Assembly: GCA_900155495.1 (NCBI GenBank)
Contig: FTLJ01000828.1
Location: 1 to 10,294, forward strand
Reading direction: 5' to 3'
From: Porogramme epimiltina
Lineage: Eukaryota > Basidiomycota > Agaricomycetes > Polyporales > Polyporaceae
Length of the DNA: 10,294 nt
How positions within the stretch are numbered: the stretch's first letter is position 1; each line of letters opens with the position of its first letter. Of this stretch, positions 1 through 7,900 are shown one piece after another. The notes beneath the pieces were generated by a model, which made no database searches, was not told where the DNA came from, and worked only from the letters and a program-made list of their open reading frames with translations. The position numbers and the translations under genes were made by a program.

Positions 1-43
1 AACCTAACCTAACCTAACCTAACCTAACCTAACCTAACCTAAC
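1..43. repeat. Telomere repeat, (AACCT)8 = (TTAGG)n
   Basis: Eight perfect AACCT units are followed by AAC and then unique sequence. The C-rich strand reads 5'->3' away from the left edge, so the TTAGG strand has its 3' end at the edge, as expected for a left chromosome end. The tract is short, probably because assembly stopped inside the telomere. The unit is five bases; most fungi use TTAGGG, while TTAGG is best known from arthropods. The introns and the cysteine cluster downstream argue for a fungus. Confidence 0.93.
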
Positions 44-682
44 TTGTCGCGGTCGCGCAACACCAGTCGCTCACGGATGGCGCGCAGAGGGGCGAGTACA
101 GCGGGAGGCACCATCGGAGGGAGCGTGAGGAGGAGCGGGGAGGCAAGGGGAGGGCGGCGACAAGGACGTCAACCTCGGTCCACGCGGAGAATGCCCTGCA
201 CCCGCGAAGAGGGCCGCCTAGCGGGCGTAGGTCGGTCGAGGAAGCGCGACAGCGCCTCGTGGGGGGAGCTCTTTTGTTCTCATCGCCGCGGAACCAACGA
301 TCAGCGGCGCGAGCCATGCCCGCCCAAATAGGCAAGCCACGGGTGCCGCCCTGCTGCCGCGCACAAGGCGGCGCGGATCCGCGCTACGCCGGGGAAGATC
401 AATAGGGAGAAGCCGAGAAGCCCAGGAAGAAGCGTGACGGAGGTCGAGGTCGACTGCGCCCTTTCGCAGGTCTCGAAGGCGTGTCGGGCCGGCGGCGCGT
501 CGAACCCGGCGCCTCCCGCAGGTGGTGGGGCGATCCCATGACAGGTGCGCGCAAAAGAATCGGCGCGCGCATCGAGGAGAGGAGAACAGGGGTTGGTCGT
601 TCATTTGGTGCAGGGCGGGACGACCACAGGACTGTCTAGGGAGCGCGGACCAAGCGGGCCACGACCGGCGGATGTACCTGAT
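44..682. other. GC-rich subtelomeric stretch without an intact gene
   Basis: This segment is visibly richer in G+C than the rest of the window and joins the telomere directly. It has several overlapping open frames on both strands. None has a convincing start, intron set or recognisable domain. Two minus-strand frames look slightly more protein-like than chance. One lies at about 297-597 and contains a hydrophobic patch (LLPGLLGFSLLIFPGVAR). A second short one at about 39-175 contains VLAPLRAIRERLVLRDRDK and stops inside the telomere repeat. They may be remains of a gene cut off by telomere addition, but GC-rich DNA makes long open frames by chance. None of the dispersed palindromes is found here. 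Confidence 0.4.
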
Positions 683-1054
683 CTACTCGTCGCCCGCAGA
701 TGCCCCCGCCTCGCCAAGGTCCGGAACCGTCGGATTGGCGTCTTCATCGGCCTCGCTCTCGGTCTCAGCGCCGGGGCTGGACATAGACTCGCGCCTCGCA
801 GCTTCCTCGGACATTATCGCGCCGTGCTCCGCTTCCTTGACGCAAGTTGGTTGCTCGGCCCGCAGGCTGTCGGACAGGTACTGGAGCACCGCGGCGTCTT
901 GGGTGGGGAAGTTGAGTCGGGTGGCGTAGAGGTAACATAGGGCGTCGGCGGTGTCGATACGGCTGGCCAGCGCCGCGCAATTGGCAGACACTAGAGATGC
1001 CGGACGACCTAGTCGTCCGCACTGCTTGCAGCCAACGCCTAGTTGATTAGACTG
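683..1054 (-). pseudogene. Possible 3' gene fragment abutting the repeat array
   Basis: A minus-strand frame is open from just after a TAA at 1057-1055 to a TAG at 685-683. The last 103 or so codons, from about 991, look like real protein: an alpha-helical stretch (ALCYLYATRLNFPTQDAAVL) followed by an acidic, Ser-rich tail (ETESEADEDANP) typical of a disordered C-terminus. There is no ATG at the 5' side. The frame there runs backwards through array unit A, and CTCTAG immediately upstream of 991 could serve as a splice acceptor. The simplest reading is the last exon of a gene whose 5' part was lost when the array formed, or a gene whose final intron lies in the array. I do not recognise the family. 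The plus-strand frames over the same bases are shadows. Confidence 0.4.
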
Positions 1055-1071
1055 TTAGACTGTTAGACTGT
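993..1071 (+). repeat. Subtelomeric array unit A (left-truncated)
   Basis: First copy of a unit found five times between here and 2128. It starts at AGAGATGCCGG and lacks the CCGCCGTC part present in B to E. It contains the palindrome CGGACGAC-CTA-GTCGTCCG at 1001-1019, then the shared GCTTGCAGCCAACGC block, and ends in three tandem TAGACTGT octamers (1048-1071). Units C and E have two or fewer octamers, so octamer number varies between copies. Confidence 0.85.
1048..1071 (+). repeat. TAGACTGT octamer x3
   Basis: Three perfect head-to-tail copies of TAGACTGT end array unit A. Unit C has one perfect copy plus TAGACTGC; D and E have a single copy. The extra octamer accounts for the 97-bp spacing between the palindromes of A and B, compared with 89 bp elsewhere. 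Confidence 0.9.
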
Positions 1072-1154
1072 TATAAATGGGCCGCCGTCAGAGATGCCGG
1101 ACGACCTAGTCGTCCGCACGGCTTGCAGCCAACGCTTGGTCAATGAGACTGTTA
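1072..1154 (+). repeat. Subtelomeric array unit B, interrupted by the TA-flanked element
   Basis: Begins TATAAATGGGCCGCCGTC, carries the palindrome CGGACGAC-CTA-GTCGTCCG at 1098-1116 and the GCTTGCAGCCAACGC block. It ends at GACTGTTA, where the 596-bp element is inserted. Removing that element and one TA joins B to C with the same junction seen between C and D. Confidence 0.85.
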
Positions 1155-1750
1155 CTATCAGTCCGCCGGTTTTCCGATCAATTTTCCGAAAGCTCATAGT
1201 GCGCGCACAAGTACTCCTTTCGCCACATAATTCGGTACATGTGTGGCCACAGCATACATTCACACCTGCTCCAAGTTTCATGATTTAATGCTGGGATGCA
1301 AGGGAACAGTGAATATTTTCGTTCTCGAAACGCTCCCGCTCATACGTAAAGGTAGTTCTTCCGTTTTTGCTAAGCGAGGGGTGCCGCCTTCAGAAAATCT
1401 TGCTCCCCCTGCTCTACCTCAACCACGACGCTATCGGGAGCAACTAAACCACTGTATACATCTGTTTCCTTCAGAATATCCACACCCCGGCCGCGCAGAA
1501 TGCTCGTGCGAACGGGGATCTAGTGAAGTGATGTAGGGCACGTGATCCATCACGCCCGTCAAAGGGTGTATACGCACTTTTTCGATGGTAGCTCCTCGAC
1601 CACTCAAGGATTGAAGATAAAAAGTGGATTAATTGATCCAAAGCAGCCATAGTAAGCATTCATATTTTTTCAAGGGGCCAGATGTGACAGCGGAAGGAGA
1701 AATGGGAGATTTTCCGAAAGCTGAAGTCGGAAAAACCCCCGGACTGATAG
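1155..1750. mobile_element. Non-autonomous DNA transposon (MITE-like) with TIRs and TA target duplication
   Basis: The left end reads CTATCAGTCCGCCGGTTTTC and the reverse complement of the right end reads CTATCAGTCCGGGGGTTTTT. The first 11 bases match exactly and similarity continues through TTTTCCGA, giving terminal inverted repeats of about 24 bp. TA flanks both ends (1153-1154 and 1751-1752). Excising the element plus one TA restores the array unit junction, which is strong evidence for insertion. Inside, near each end, is a directly repeated TTTTCCGAAAGCT. The interior has only short open frames and nothing like a transposase. TA duplication is the hallmark of the Tc1/mariner/pogo superfamily, so assignment to that group is an inference from the target site. 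Confidence 0.8.
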
Positions 1751-1847
1751 TAGACTGTTAATAATGGGCCTCCGTCAGAGATGCCGGACGACCTAGTCGT
1801 CCGCACGGCTTGCAGCCAATGCCTGGTCAATTAGACTGTTAGACTGC
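1751..1847 (+). repeat. Subtelomeric array unit C
   Basis: Continues the array after the inserted element: TAGACTGTTAATAATGGGCC, then the palindrome CGGACGAC-CTA-GTCGTCCG at 1785-1803, the GCTTGCAGCCAATGC block, and one TAGACTGT plus one TAGACTGC octamer. The AATAATGGG at its start corresponds to TATAAATGG in the other units, a small local change. Confidence 0.85.
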
Positions 1848-1929
1848 TATAAATGGTCCGCCGTCAGAGATGCCGGACGACCTAGTCGTCCGCCCCGCTT
1901 GCAACCAACGCTTGGTCAATTAGACTGTT
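1848..1929 (+). repeat. Subtelomeric array unit D
   Basis: Begins TATAAATGGTCCGCCGTC, carries the palindrome CGGACGAC-CTA-GTCGTCCG at 1874-1892, then CCCCGCTTGCAACCAACGC and TAGACTGTT. Its palindrome is exactly 89 bp from that of unit C. Array similarity stops abruptly at 1929. Confidence 0.85.
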
Positions 1930-2045
1930 GCTGGTTACTGGTTACTAGTTTTGTAGTAAAGTGATTCAATGCGACGTGATCGTCTTGCTGCCGCACTGGG
2001 GATACCCCCGACCTAACGGAACTGCAATGTTGATGACCGTAATAT
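1930..2045. other. 116-bp interruption between array units D and E
   Basis: Unit D stops at TAGACTGTT and unit E resumes at TATAAATGGG, so these bases interrupt the array. They include GCGACGTGATCGTCTTGCTGCC, which vaguely resembles the centre of a unit, so this may be a badly decayed unit. It could also be a second small insertion, but the ends show no convincing inverted repeat or target duplication. Confidence 0.4.
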
Positions 2046-2128
2046 TATAAATGGGCCGCCGTCAGAGATGCAGGACGACCTAGTCATCCGCCCTGCTTGC
2101 AACCAATGCTTGGTCAATTAGACTGTTA
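2046..2128 (+). repeat. Subtelomeric array unit E
   Basis: Begins TATAAATGGGCCGCCGTC. Its palindrome at 2072-2090 reads AGGACGAC-CTA-GTCATCCG, with one arm changed from GTCGTC to GTCATC (a CpG to CpA transition). The GCTTGCAACCAATGC block and TAGACTGTTA complete it. No further unit is seen to the right. Confidence 0.85.
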
Positions 2129-2354
2129 CTGGTCTATATCAGTTCACCAGCACATTGGTTGAATGACCAATTGTTGCTCTGTTGGCCTAAGATAAAAGCC
2201 GGAAGACCAGTGCGCTTCCTCTTCGTTTGGCAGACTTGTTGAGCGAATGTGCATGCCGTTAAAGTTTTGTGTTTTATGTTTCCCATAGGGAAACTGAGTT
2301 TGTGTGACTAGACCGTGTGGGTATGACGAAGGGCAGCTGCTACGCATCGCCTCC

Positions 2355-2371
2355 GGACGACATGGTCGTCC
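2355..2371. repeat. Dispersed palindrome, GGACGAC-ATG-GTCGTCC
   Basis: Perfect 7-bp inverted arms around a 3-base centre. It lies outside the array, with no similarity to the array unit beyond the palindrome. Confidence 0.8.
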
Positions 2372-2592
2372 TCCTCGCTGCCCAAGTTTGAATAGTACAT
2401 CTTCCGCCGTTAACCTGCTACTACTCGTCACCCCGGTTTGCTAACTGCAACCGGCGCTCGCAAGATACTTATCTAAGAGTAAACAATTGGTACACAATAC
2501 GGCAGTATAGAGACACTAATAGCAGGCCTACGCCAGTGCCAGTGACAAGATTGAACGACAGCAGAGGCGCCAAGATCTGCCTCAAGACAGGT

Positions 2593-2609
2593 GGACGACC
2601 GGGTCGTCC
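2593..2609. repeat. Dispersed palindrome, GGACGAC-CGG-GTCGTCC
   Basis: Perfect 7-bp inverted arms, 3-base centre. Standalone copy in the gene-poor stretch. Confidence 0.8.
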
Positions 2610-3120
2610 GGCACGGCAGATAGCACCCCAATGGATTCTGATTTGATAGTGCGTGTGTTCATCAATTGGCGACCTATCACACGAAGAGCTTAGCTACTTG
2701 TCTCGTGATAGACACGCCCGCCCACCCGCTCTAGTGCCGAGCGACATTGAAGGGTACTTATAAGGGGTCATTATCCGCTGAATATCATTTTCGGTAAAGA
2801 TGTTTGCACATTGCATGACCAAACTCATGCCCTCCACGTGAAATTCTGACTAAATTGGAGATCCGACTGAATTGAAAGTAAAGTTGGGGAATTGGGCATT
2901 GGCAACGTGGCCCGGGATATTTAAAGGAAGGGCAGATGCCCAATGTCCTTCAAGCACTGGAATCCTCCCCCCCGTTCGGAGGGATATTCAGCAACAGTCA
3001 CCAGATCCCGCCCGCTGTTCTCTGACCATACAGCGACTCGGAAGTATGTGTACAACCAATGGACGCCGTATGATGTCTAGCTAATCCCTTCGGTAGACAT
3101 CTCCCTGGCTCCTAAAACAT

Positions 3121-4362
3121 ATGAACAACTCAGAGCAGACCCCATCGCCGCAGGAAGGACTTCGCGTCCGGCGCAATTCTGTGCCTATCCCCCCGGGGCG
3201 CAACGTAGGTGGACGCGAAGCATGTTTGCGGTTCCGCATTCCAGTGAGTCTGCAGAACCTTCCCTCCCCCGAAGGCCACAGAGCTGAGGTGACAACATGT
3301 ACTATATCTTAGTGTGACAATTGCTGGTACCGCAAAGAGCCCCTTAAATGCTACCGCCGCGACTATTATACCCGAGTACGATACGAGCAATGCTCAAATT
3401 GCTACCAGTCGAAAGAAACCTGTGCAACGTACCTCATGGAAGCCGATGGAATGGTCACGCGTGAGTGGGATTGTAAAAGAAGCCATCATGTCAGTACTGA
3501 TAATGTAACCACAGTGGGCGAGATGGCAGTGGGCGACTTTTCAGGATCTGGAGTTGTGATAGTCGGCAGGGATCCTGTCAAGTTGCGTTTGGTATCCGAG
3601 GGAGCAGCCCTATTTTTCTGTCATCGACTCCTGAGCGCGGATGTTTCGTGGCCCGACAAGCCTGGTGACGATGAAACAGGACCAGAAGCTCATCCACAGG
3701 ATCCCGGCCCGAGGCCTGCGAGGTACCAAAGGGCCGGTCCGATGCGGTGGACAACACCTGTAGGGTGGCCTCCCCGGCCGACGCAATATCTACACGATCC
3801 AGAAGAAGCTAAGTCTGCGTTCATCGTCGCCCTAGAAGAGAACGGCTACCCTCCGTTGCTCATCGAGGATGTACGAAGAACCGAGTTCACAAACCCCCCA
3901 AGAGCGACCATAGCCAACACCATGTCGTATACAAGCCGGCGAGACGATCTCGTAGACAACCAGCGCGAGGACGACGAGCAAACCTTCTCCCCTGATGATG
4001 TGCACAGTACTCCTGTCGGCCATCGACTCCAGCTAGAGAACGACGTCCTATCGCCTCTAGCAGCCGCGTCAAAATCGGAGGGAGAAAATACCAGAATCCA
4101 GCTGAACGCCCTATGGAGTGACATAGTCACGCAGAGCACGGAGCTTCAGCTGCTTGTACATCGCTTCACGGCCGCAGCCGGACTGGAGTCTCAACGGCTT
4201 CAAGCGACGGTACGCCTAGGACAACCGGAGGCGGACTTACAGTGGCGGCGTGGGTTGCACGAAGGACGGGCGCGAGGGCACATCTTGCGAGAGGCTCTTA
4301 GCGTCTTATTGGGTACTGAGGGCGGAGTATATGCTGAAGAGGCTGATGAAGAGATGGAGTAG
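3121..4362 (+). CDS. Zn2Cys6-like cysteine-cluster protein, about 372 aa, three exons
   Basis: Model: exons 3121-3243, 3313-3460 and 3515-4362, all joining in frame; ATG at 3121, TAG at 4360-4362. The first residues of exon 2 give C42-x2-C45-x8-C54-x13-C68-x2-C71-x6-C78. That is the layout of the fungal Zn2Cys6 binuclear cluster (C-x2-C-x6-C-x5-12-C-x2-C-x6-8-C) with slightly long first and middle loops, and basic or aromatic residues between the cysteines. A Pro-rich linker (about 145-190) and a helical, heptad-like region (about 260-320) follow; the C-terminus is acidic. In Zn2Cys6 regulators the cluster binds DNA in the nucleus, often as a coiled-coil dimer, so a transcription factor role is inferred. 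At 372 residues it is short and no fungal regulator middle-homology domain is visible. It converges on the large minus-strand gene. The loop spacing, exon 1 and the start codon (weak context, C at -3) are the uncertain points. Confidence 0.62.
3244..3312 (+). other. Intron 1 of the cysteine-cluster gene (69 bp)
   Basis: Donor CCA|GTGAGT and acceptor ATATCTTAG|TGT, both phase 0. A TAG stop sits exactly at the acceptor, so the cysteine cluster, which starts with the next codon, can only be joined to an upstream ATG by splicing here. The length is normal for a basidiomycete intron. Confidence 0.65.
3461..3514 (+). other. Intron 2 of the cysteine-cluster gene (54 bp, in frame)
   Basis: Donor C|GTGAGT, branch-like TACTGAT at 3495-3501, acceptor ACCACAG. 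The length is a multiple of three with no in-frame stop, so retention would add 18 residues (including CKRSHH) without breaking the frame. A second acceptor, ACTTTTCAG at 3544, is also in frame (84-bp intron) and has a better pyrimidine run. I prefer 3514 for its distance from the branch site. Confidence 0.5.
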
Positions 4363-4508
4363 ATTCTCTGCTGTTTGTGATAGGTGAACGTTTCGACATA
4401 CATGTCTTTATGCGCAGGAATATCGAACATAATATTCTGGGCCAGATCCTTAGATGCCACCCCCGTCCCTTGTGAGGGGGAACACTAGGCTTGGGACTCT
4501 CTGCACTA

Positions 4509-4525
4509 GGGCGACCAAGTCGTCC
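4509..4525. repeat. Dispersed palindrome, GGGCGAC-CAA-GTCGTCC
   Basis: Arms match except for one G/T position, which would be a G-U pair in plus-strand RNA. Lies 3' of both convergent genes. Confidence 0.75.
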
Positions 4526-4582
4526 GGCACGCCGGCAGGTCATGAGAACCAGAGCGCCCATCCGTAGGACAGACCCAACCTG

Positions 4583-4599
4583 AGGCGACCCGGTCGCCT
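4583..4599. repeat. Dispersed palindrome, AGGCGAC-CCG-GTCGCCT
   Basis: Perfect arms of the GGCGAC/GTCGCC type. Compared with the GACGAC/GTCGTC type, both arms are changed in step. Confidence 0.8.
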
Positions 4600-4753
4600 G
4601 CGCTGTGTGTGATATAGCCCAGTCACCTGTGCGATGAAGTAGCTCGCACTAAGCGCAAGTCCTGACACCCTGCCTTAAATTCCTTACCAGGAAACTGTAA
4701 GGCGTGTTAAGGCGACCGCTCCGCCGCGTGTGCTCCAGGGCAGAGCGGAGCAG

Positions 4754-4770
4754 GGACGACCTGGTCGTCC
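4754..4770. repeat. Dispersed palindrome, GGACGAC-CTG-GTCGTCC
   Basis: Perfect 7-bp arms. Right-hand copy of the intergenic cluster, about 170 bp beyond the stop codon of the large minus-strand gene. Confidence 0.8.
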
Positions 4771-4942
4771 GCCCCCGTCCACGCAGGCCACCACCAGCTG
4801 TACACATGCCAATGTCTGCACTATATTTCACCAATAAGCAAAACTTAGTTCCGAAGTACTAGTGAGGCATACAAGTTCGAGATGATATCTACATATGGTA
4901 ACAACAATGAGTGAATATCTACTGCCGGCACGCGGCGCAGGT

Positions 4943-7900
4943 TCACATTGAGCCCTCCTCCTCTTGTTTTACGAACCGATTGATCCTCATGGTCGAACGA
5001 CCAGTGCTCTCAGAGTCCTCCGACTCTTCTTTCATAGCGTCACGCTCGCCCGACAAGACTCGATGAAGAGGGACAGACGCGGTGAGAGGGTTTGGCAGGT
5101 GCCTTCGCCATACCTCGATCATTGTAGCGGTGTTGGTGAAGTGGGCTGCAAGCTCCCTATCCTCCTCCTCCTCCTCCTCCTCCTCCTCCTCCTCCTGCTG
5201 CTGCTGCTGCTGCTGTTGCTGCTGCTGGGCACTATTGCAGGAACGTGAGCGCTTGGGGTTAGGCTCTAGCTCGAGCGAAAGTGAGGACCGTTTTGAGGCG
5301 CCGGTGGTGCCGCCGCGATTGAAGCTCGAGTGGCGAGTAACAACGGATCGAACTCTGTCCGAGGGCGCCGAAGAGTGACCGCTGCCCCTGCCCACTGAGG
5401 GTGGAGCAGAAAGCTCCAGCTTGATGGATGGCACGGCAGGACCACCGGGGCCGAGGGGGGAGGGGCGGGAGGGGCGGGAGGACCGGCGGGAAGGGGCCGG
5501 ACTCGGAAGCAGCGGGAATAGCGCACCGCGCAGGGTCTGCCTATGGGGCTGAGCATTGTGAGAATTGTTGGAGTTAAACAGAGAGTTTGATGTAACGTCT
5601 TGCGCCTCTGAGACTTGTAGAGTGTCGAAGAGTACCAGGAATGGATTCTCACCATCCACATCGTATAGTGAGGGCGTGACATCACGTGATGCCACTGGCA
5701 CCGATGAGGTGGTGGGCAGTAGGAATGGATTCTCTCCATCAGCATCATACTCGCATGGGGTGACGCTTCTTGTGGATGGCACAGAGGACTCGTGACTCGC
5801 TGAACGCTCAATAGCCGGAATAGCTGGAATAATGAGGACGTTAGGCAGTGTCGCGCAAGCAAATAGGGCAGATGTACTTTGTGCACGTGAGAGGCTGCCC
5901 ACTAGTGCCAAGGACGTAGGGTTCGACGATCTCATCACAGAACGAGGCATAAAATCATCGAGGTCAAGCTTCGCCGCGTAAGCAATGTCATCATCAGAGT
6001 CGTCATCTATCGGGTCATTCTCAGCGCCCTGGACAGATCGCTCCATGTCGAGATCCATGGCTGGTGGCGTCGGATTTGGATGGTGAGGCGAGACTGCCCG
6101 GGGGGAATTGGCGTAGCTGACGCCGTACTGGTAGTCGGGATCGTCATATGCTGGTCCAAAGTCTACGGCCCACGGCGGACTTGCATGACGAGGTGAGAGG
6201 GGGGGACTGGCGGAGCTGAGGCCGTGTCTCACTGAACCAGCTTCTTCACTGTTGTCCTCTTGGTGGACGTCGAGCACACCTCCAAAAAAACGTAGGCGAT
6301 CGTAGACCTCGCGTATTGCTTCATCCATGTCCTCTGGTGGCTGATAGTGTATGCCTTCCTGAAGAGAGTGGTCCCCAAGAGCCACAGGCGAGGGAGGCTC
6401 ACTGTCACTGCTTTCCTCTTCCTCCAGTGGGATAGCGCGAGGCTCCCGTCGCGGTACTGGGTTGTCCCCGTGTTCCTCATCGTCGCTGCTTTCAGAGGAT
6501 GTAGGGCGCCTGCTGACGTCTCGTGCTTGAGGAACGTCCAACGGGCCTAGGGGAGGAGCAGACCCCTCTGGGGCTTCAGAACATCGCGGAACCCGCGCAC
6601 CTCCGACCACCTCCCTGTCTTGGTAGTCTCTGAGTCGGCGTCTAGCGCGTCGCTCGTGATGACGTTCGTCATCGTCCTGAGCACGTGCCCGTAGGTCTTC
6701 TCGGGGGGCCTCCACAACGAATGGGTTCCCGAGGCGCATATCGAAAATGGAGTGGACCAGGTGCATATTAATGATGATGTGAGGGGCGGCGACTCCAGTG
6801 CCATCGCCCTCGGAGTCCGAGCCGAGAAATACACAGGTGCCAGGTTTAGCCACTGCAGATCGCCAGATACGGTCGGTCAGGGCAAAGGGCAACCACTGCG
6901 TGGAGCGCATGACGAGGCTGTAGATTTTTCTCCAGATCTTCTCGATGTCTTCAGCGGATGCCTTCTGTGTGAGACGGTCCCACAGCCGGAAATACCGGCA
7001 GGAGTTATAATTCTGCGGGGGTCCGTTCAGGCCAGAGGTTGTACGGAACGCCGGAAAGAGTCGACGGCAGACCGTTTCGAAATCTACTGAGGAGCCAGGT
7101 CGTATCCAGGCATGGCGGAACGGGAGGACGGAAGACTCATAGAGGGAACATGTGACCTTGGTGAGCTGAGTTTGATCGAGGATTGTGTGCGCGGGCTCCA
7201 AGGACGACTTGATATTCGGTGTAACCTGCATGAGATCGAATCCCCACTGTGCGACTATGATATTGACGATGTCGTCGACAGTGATACCTTCTCGCCGGAA
7301 CAGGGAATCTTCATCATCATAGACGTTGATTTCATGGGCTTCGAGAACCTCTGTGTCGGGCCCTGCCACGACCACAGATGCTCGAAGTGCGACATCCTCG
7401 AGGCCAAACTCCAGCTCAATCACGGCCTCTGGATTGATGAGTTCGATGGGAAGCGTTATGGGACGGCGATTGTGAACACGAGCTAGATTTACCCGGCGAG
7501 TAGATCTTTCCTGAGCCCCACTGCCCCCAATCATTATCTCGAGGTCTGTGAGAGTGCGAGAGCGATATAACAGTAGAAGCGTGCGGACGTCAGAGACGTG
7601 GTTGGTCGGGACGCGCCACCACAGGCCATGCTGGTTGCGGACAATATCAGAAAGGAAGAAGGTGCCCAGACGATCATTGATGGGGTCGAACGTAGGCTCG
7701 TCTATAGAGGTGAAAGATGCCTCATCCGCGAGAGAGGCTCCGCGGGGTACACGCATCGCTACAGCTTCAGCCAGGTGACGCTCGGCGGAACGGTCGTCTG
7801 GGCGCGAGCTGAGAGCGTTCAGCATGTAGATGACCGCGGCGCCGAGGGAAAGGGAGGACCTAATCACGCGCGCGTGGGGGGAATCCTTCTTGAATGCGGC

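Larger units (their letters stand above)
2129..3120. other. Gene-poor stretch upstream of the cysteine-cluster gene
   Basis: No supported gene. A minus-strand frame at 2144-2431 is open for 95 codons, but it has no recognisable features and crosses a dispersed palindrome, so I do not call it. The stretch holds two palindromes (2355-2371, 2593-2609). TATA-like sequences ACTTATAAGG (near 2756) and ATATTTAAAGG (2917-2927) lie ahead of the plus-strand gene and might belong to its promoter, but no position is decisive. Confidence 0.5.
4363..4942. other. Intergenic region between convergent genes, with a palindrome cluster
   Basis: This region holds the 3' flanks of both genes and no supported gene of its own. 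Three clear palindromes lie at 4509-4525, 4583-4599 and 4754-4770. A decayed fourth (TAGCCC-A-GTCACC) lies at about 4615-4627. The cluster sits where transcription from both sides would end, so a role in 3'-end formation is conceivable, but it may simply be a tolerated site. Confidence 0.55.

Noticed and set aside
1..43. Arthropod origin suggested by TTAGG
   Set aside because: Introns of 54-69 bp with fungal branch sites and a Zn2Cys6-like cluster point to a fungus; not fully excluded.
44..682. rRNA genes next to the telomere
   Set aside because: No conserved rRNA sequence is recognised in this GC-rich stretch on either strand.
1243..1536. 97-codon plus-strand frame inside the TIR element, considered as a transposase remnant
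   Set aside because: Too short, no DDE or helix-turn-helix signs and no similarity that I recognise.
993..2128. CRISPR-like array, because of regular palindromic repeats
   Set aside because: The whole 89-bp unit is conserved rather than a short repeat with unique spacers, and the context is a eukaryotic telomere.
2144..2431. 95-codon minus-strand frame
   Set aside because: No domain, no splice partners, and it reads through a dispersed palindrome, which the supported exons avoid.
4964..5248. Plus-strand frame with a poly-Leu run resembling a membrane segment
   Set aside because: It is the antisense reading of the GAG/CAG tract that encodes poly-E/poly-Q on the minus strand.
6658..6673. GATGAC-GTTC-GTCATC within exon 3, considered as a further palindrome copy
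   Set aside because: The centre is four bases instead of three and the flanks lack the outer arm bases; it is probably a chance inverted repeat in a low-complexity coding region.
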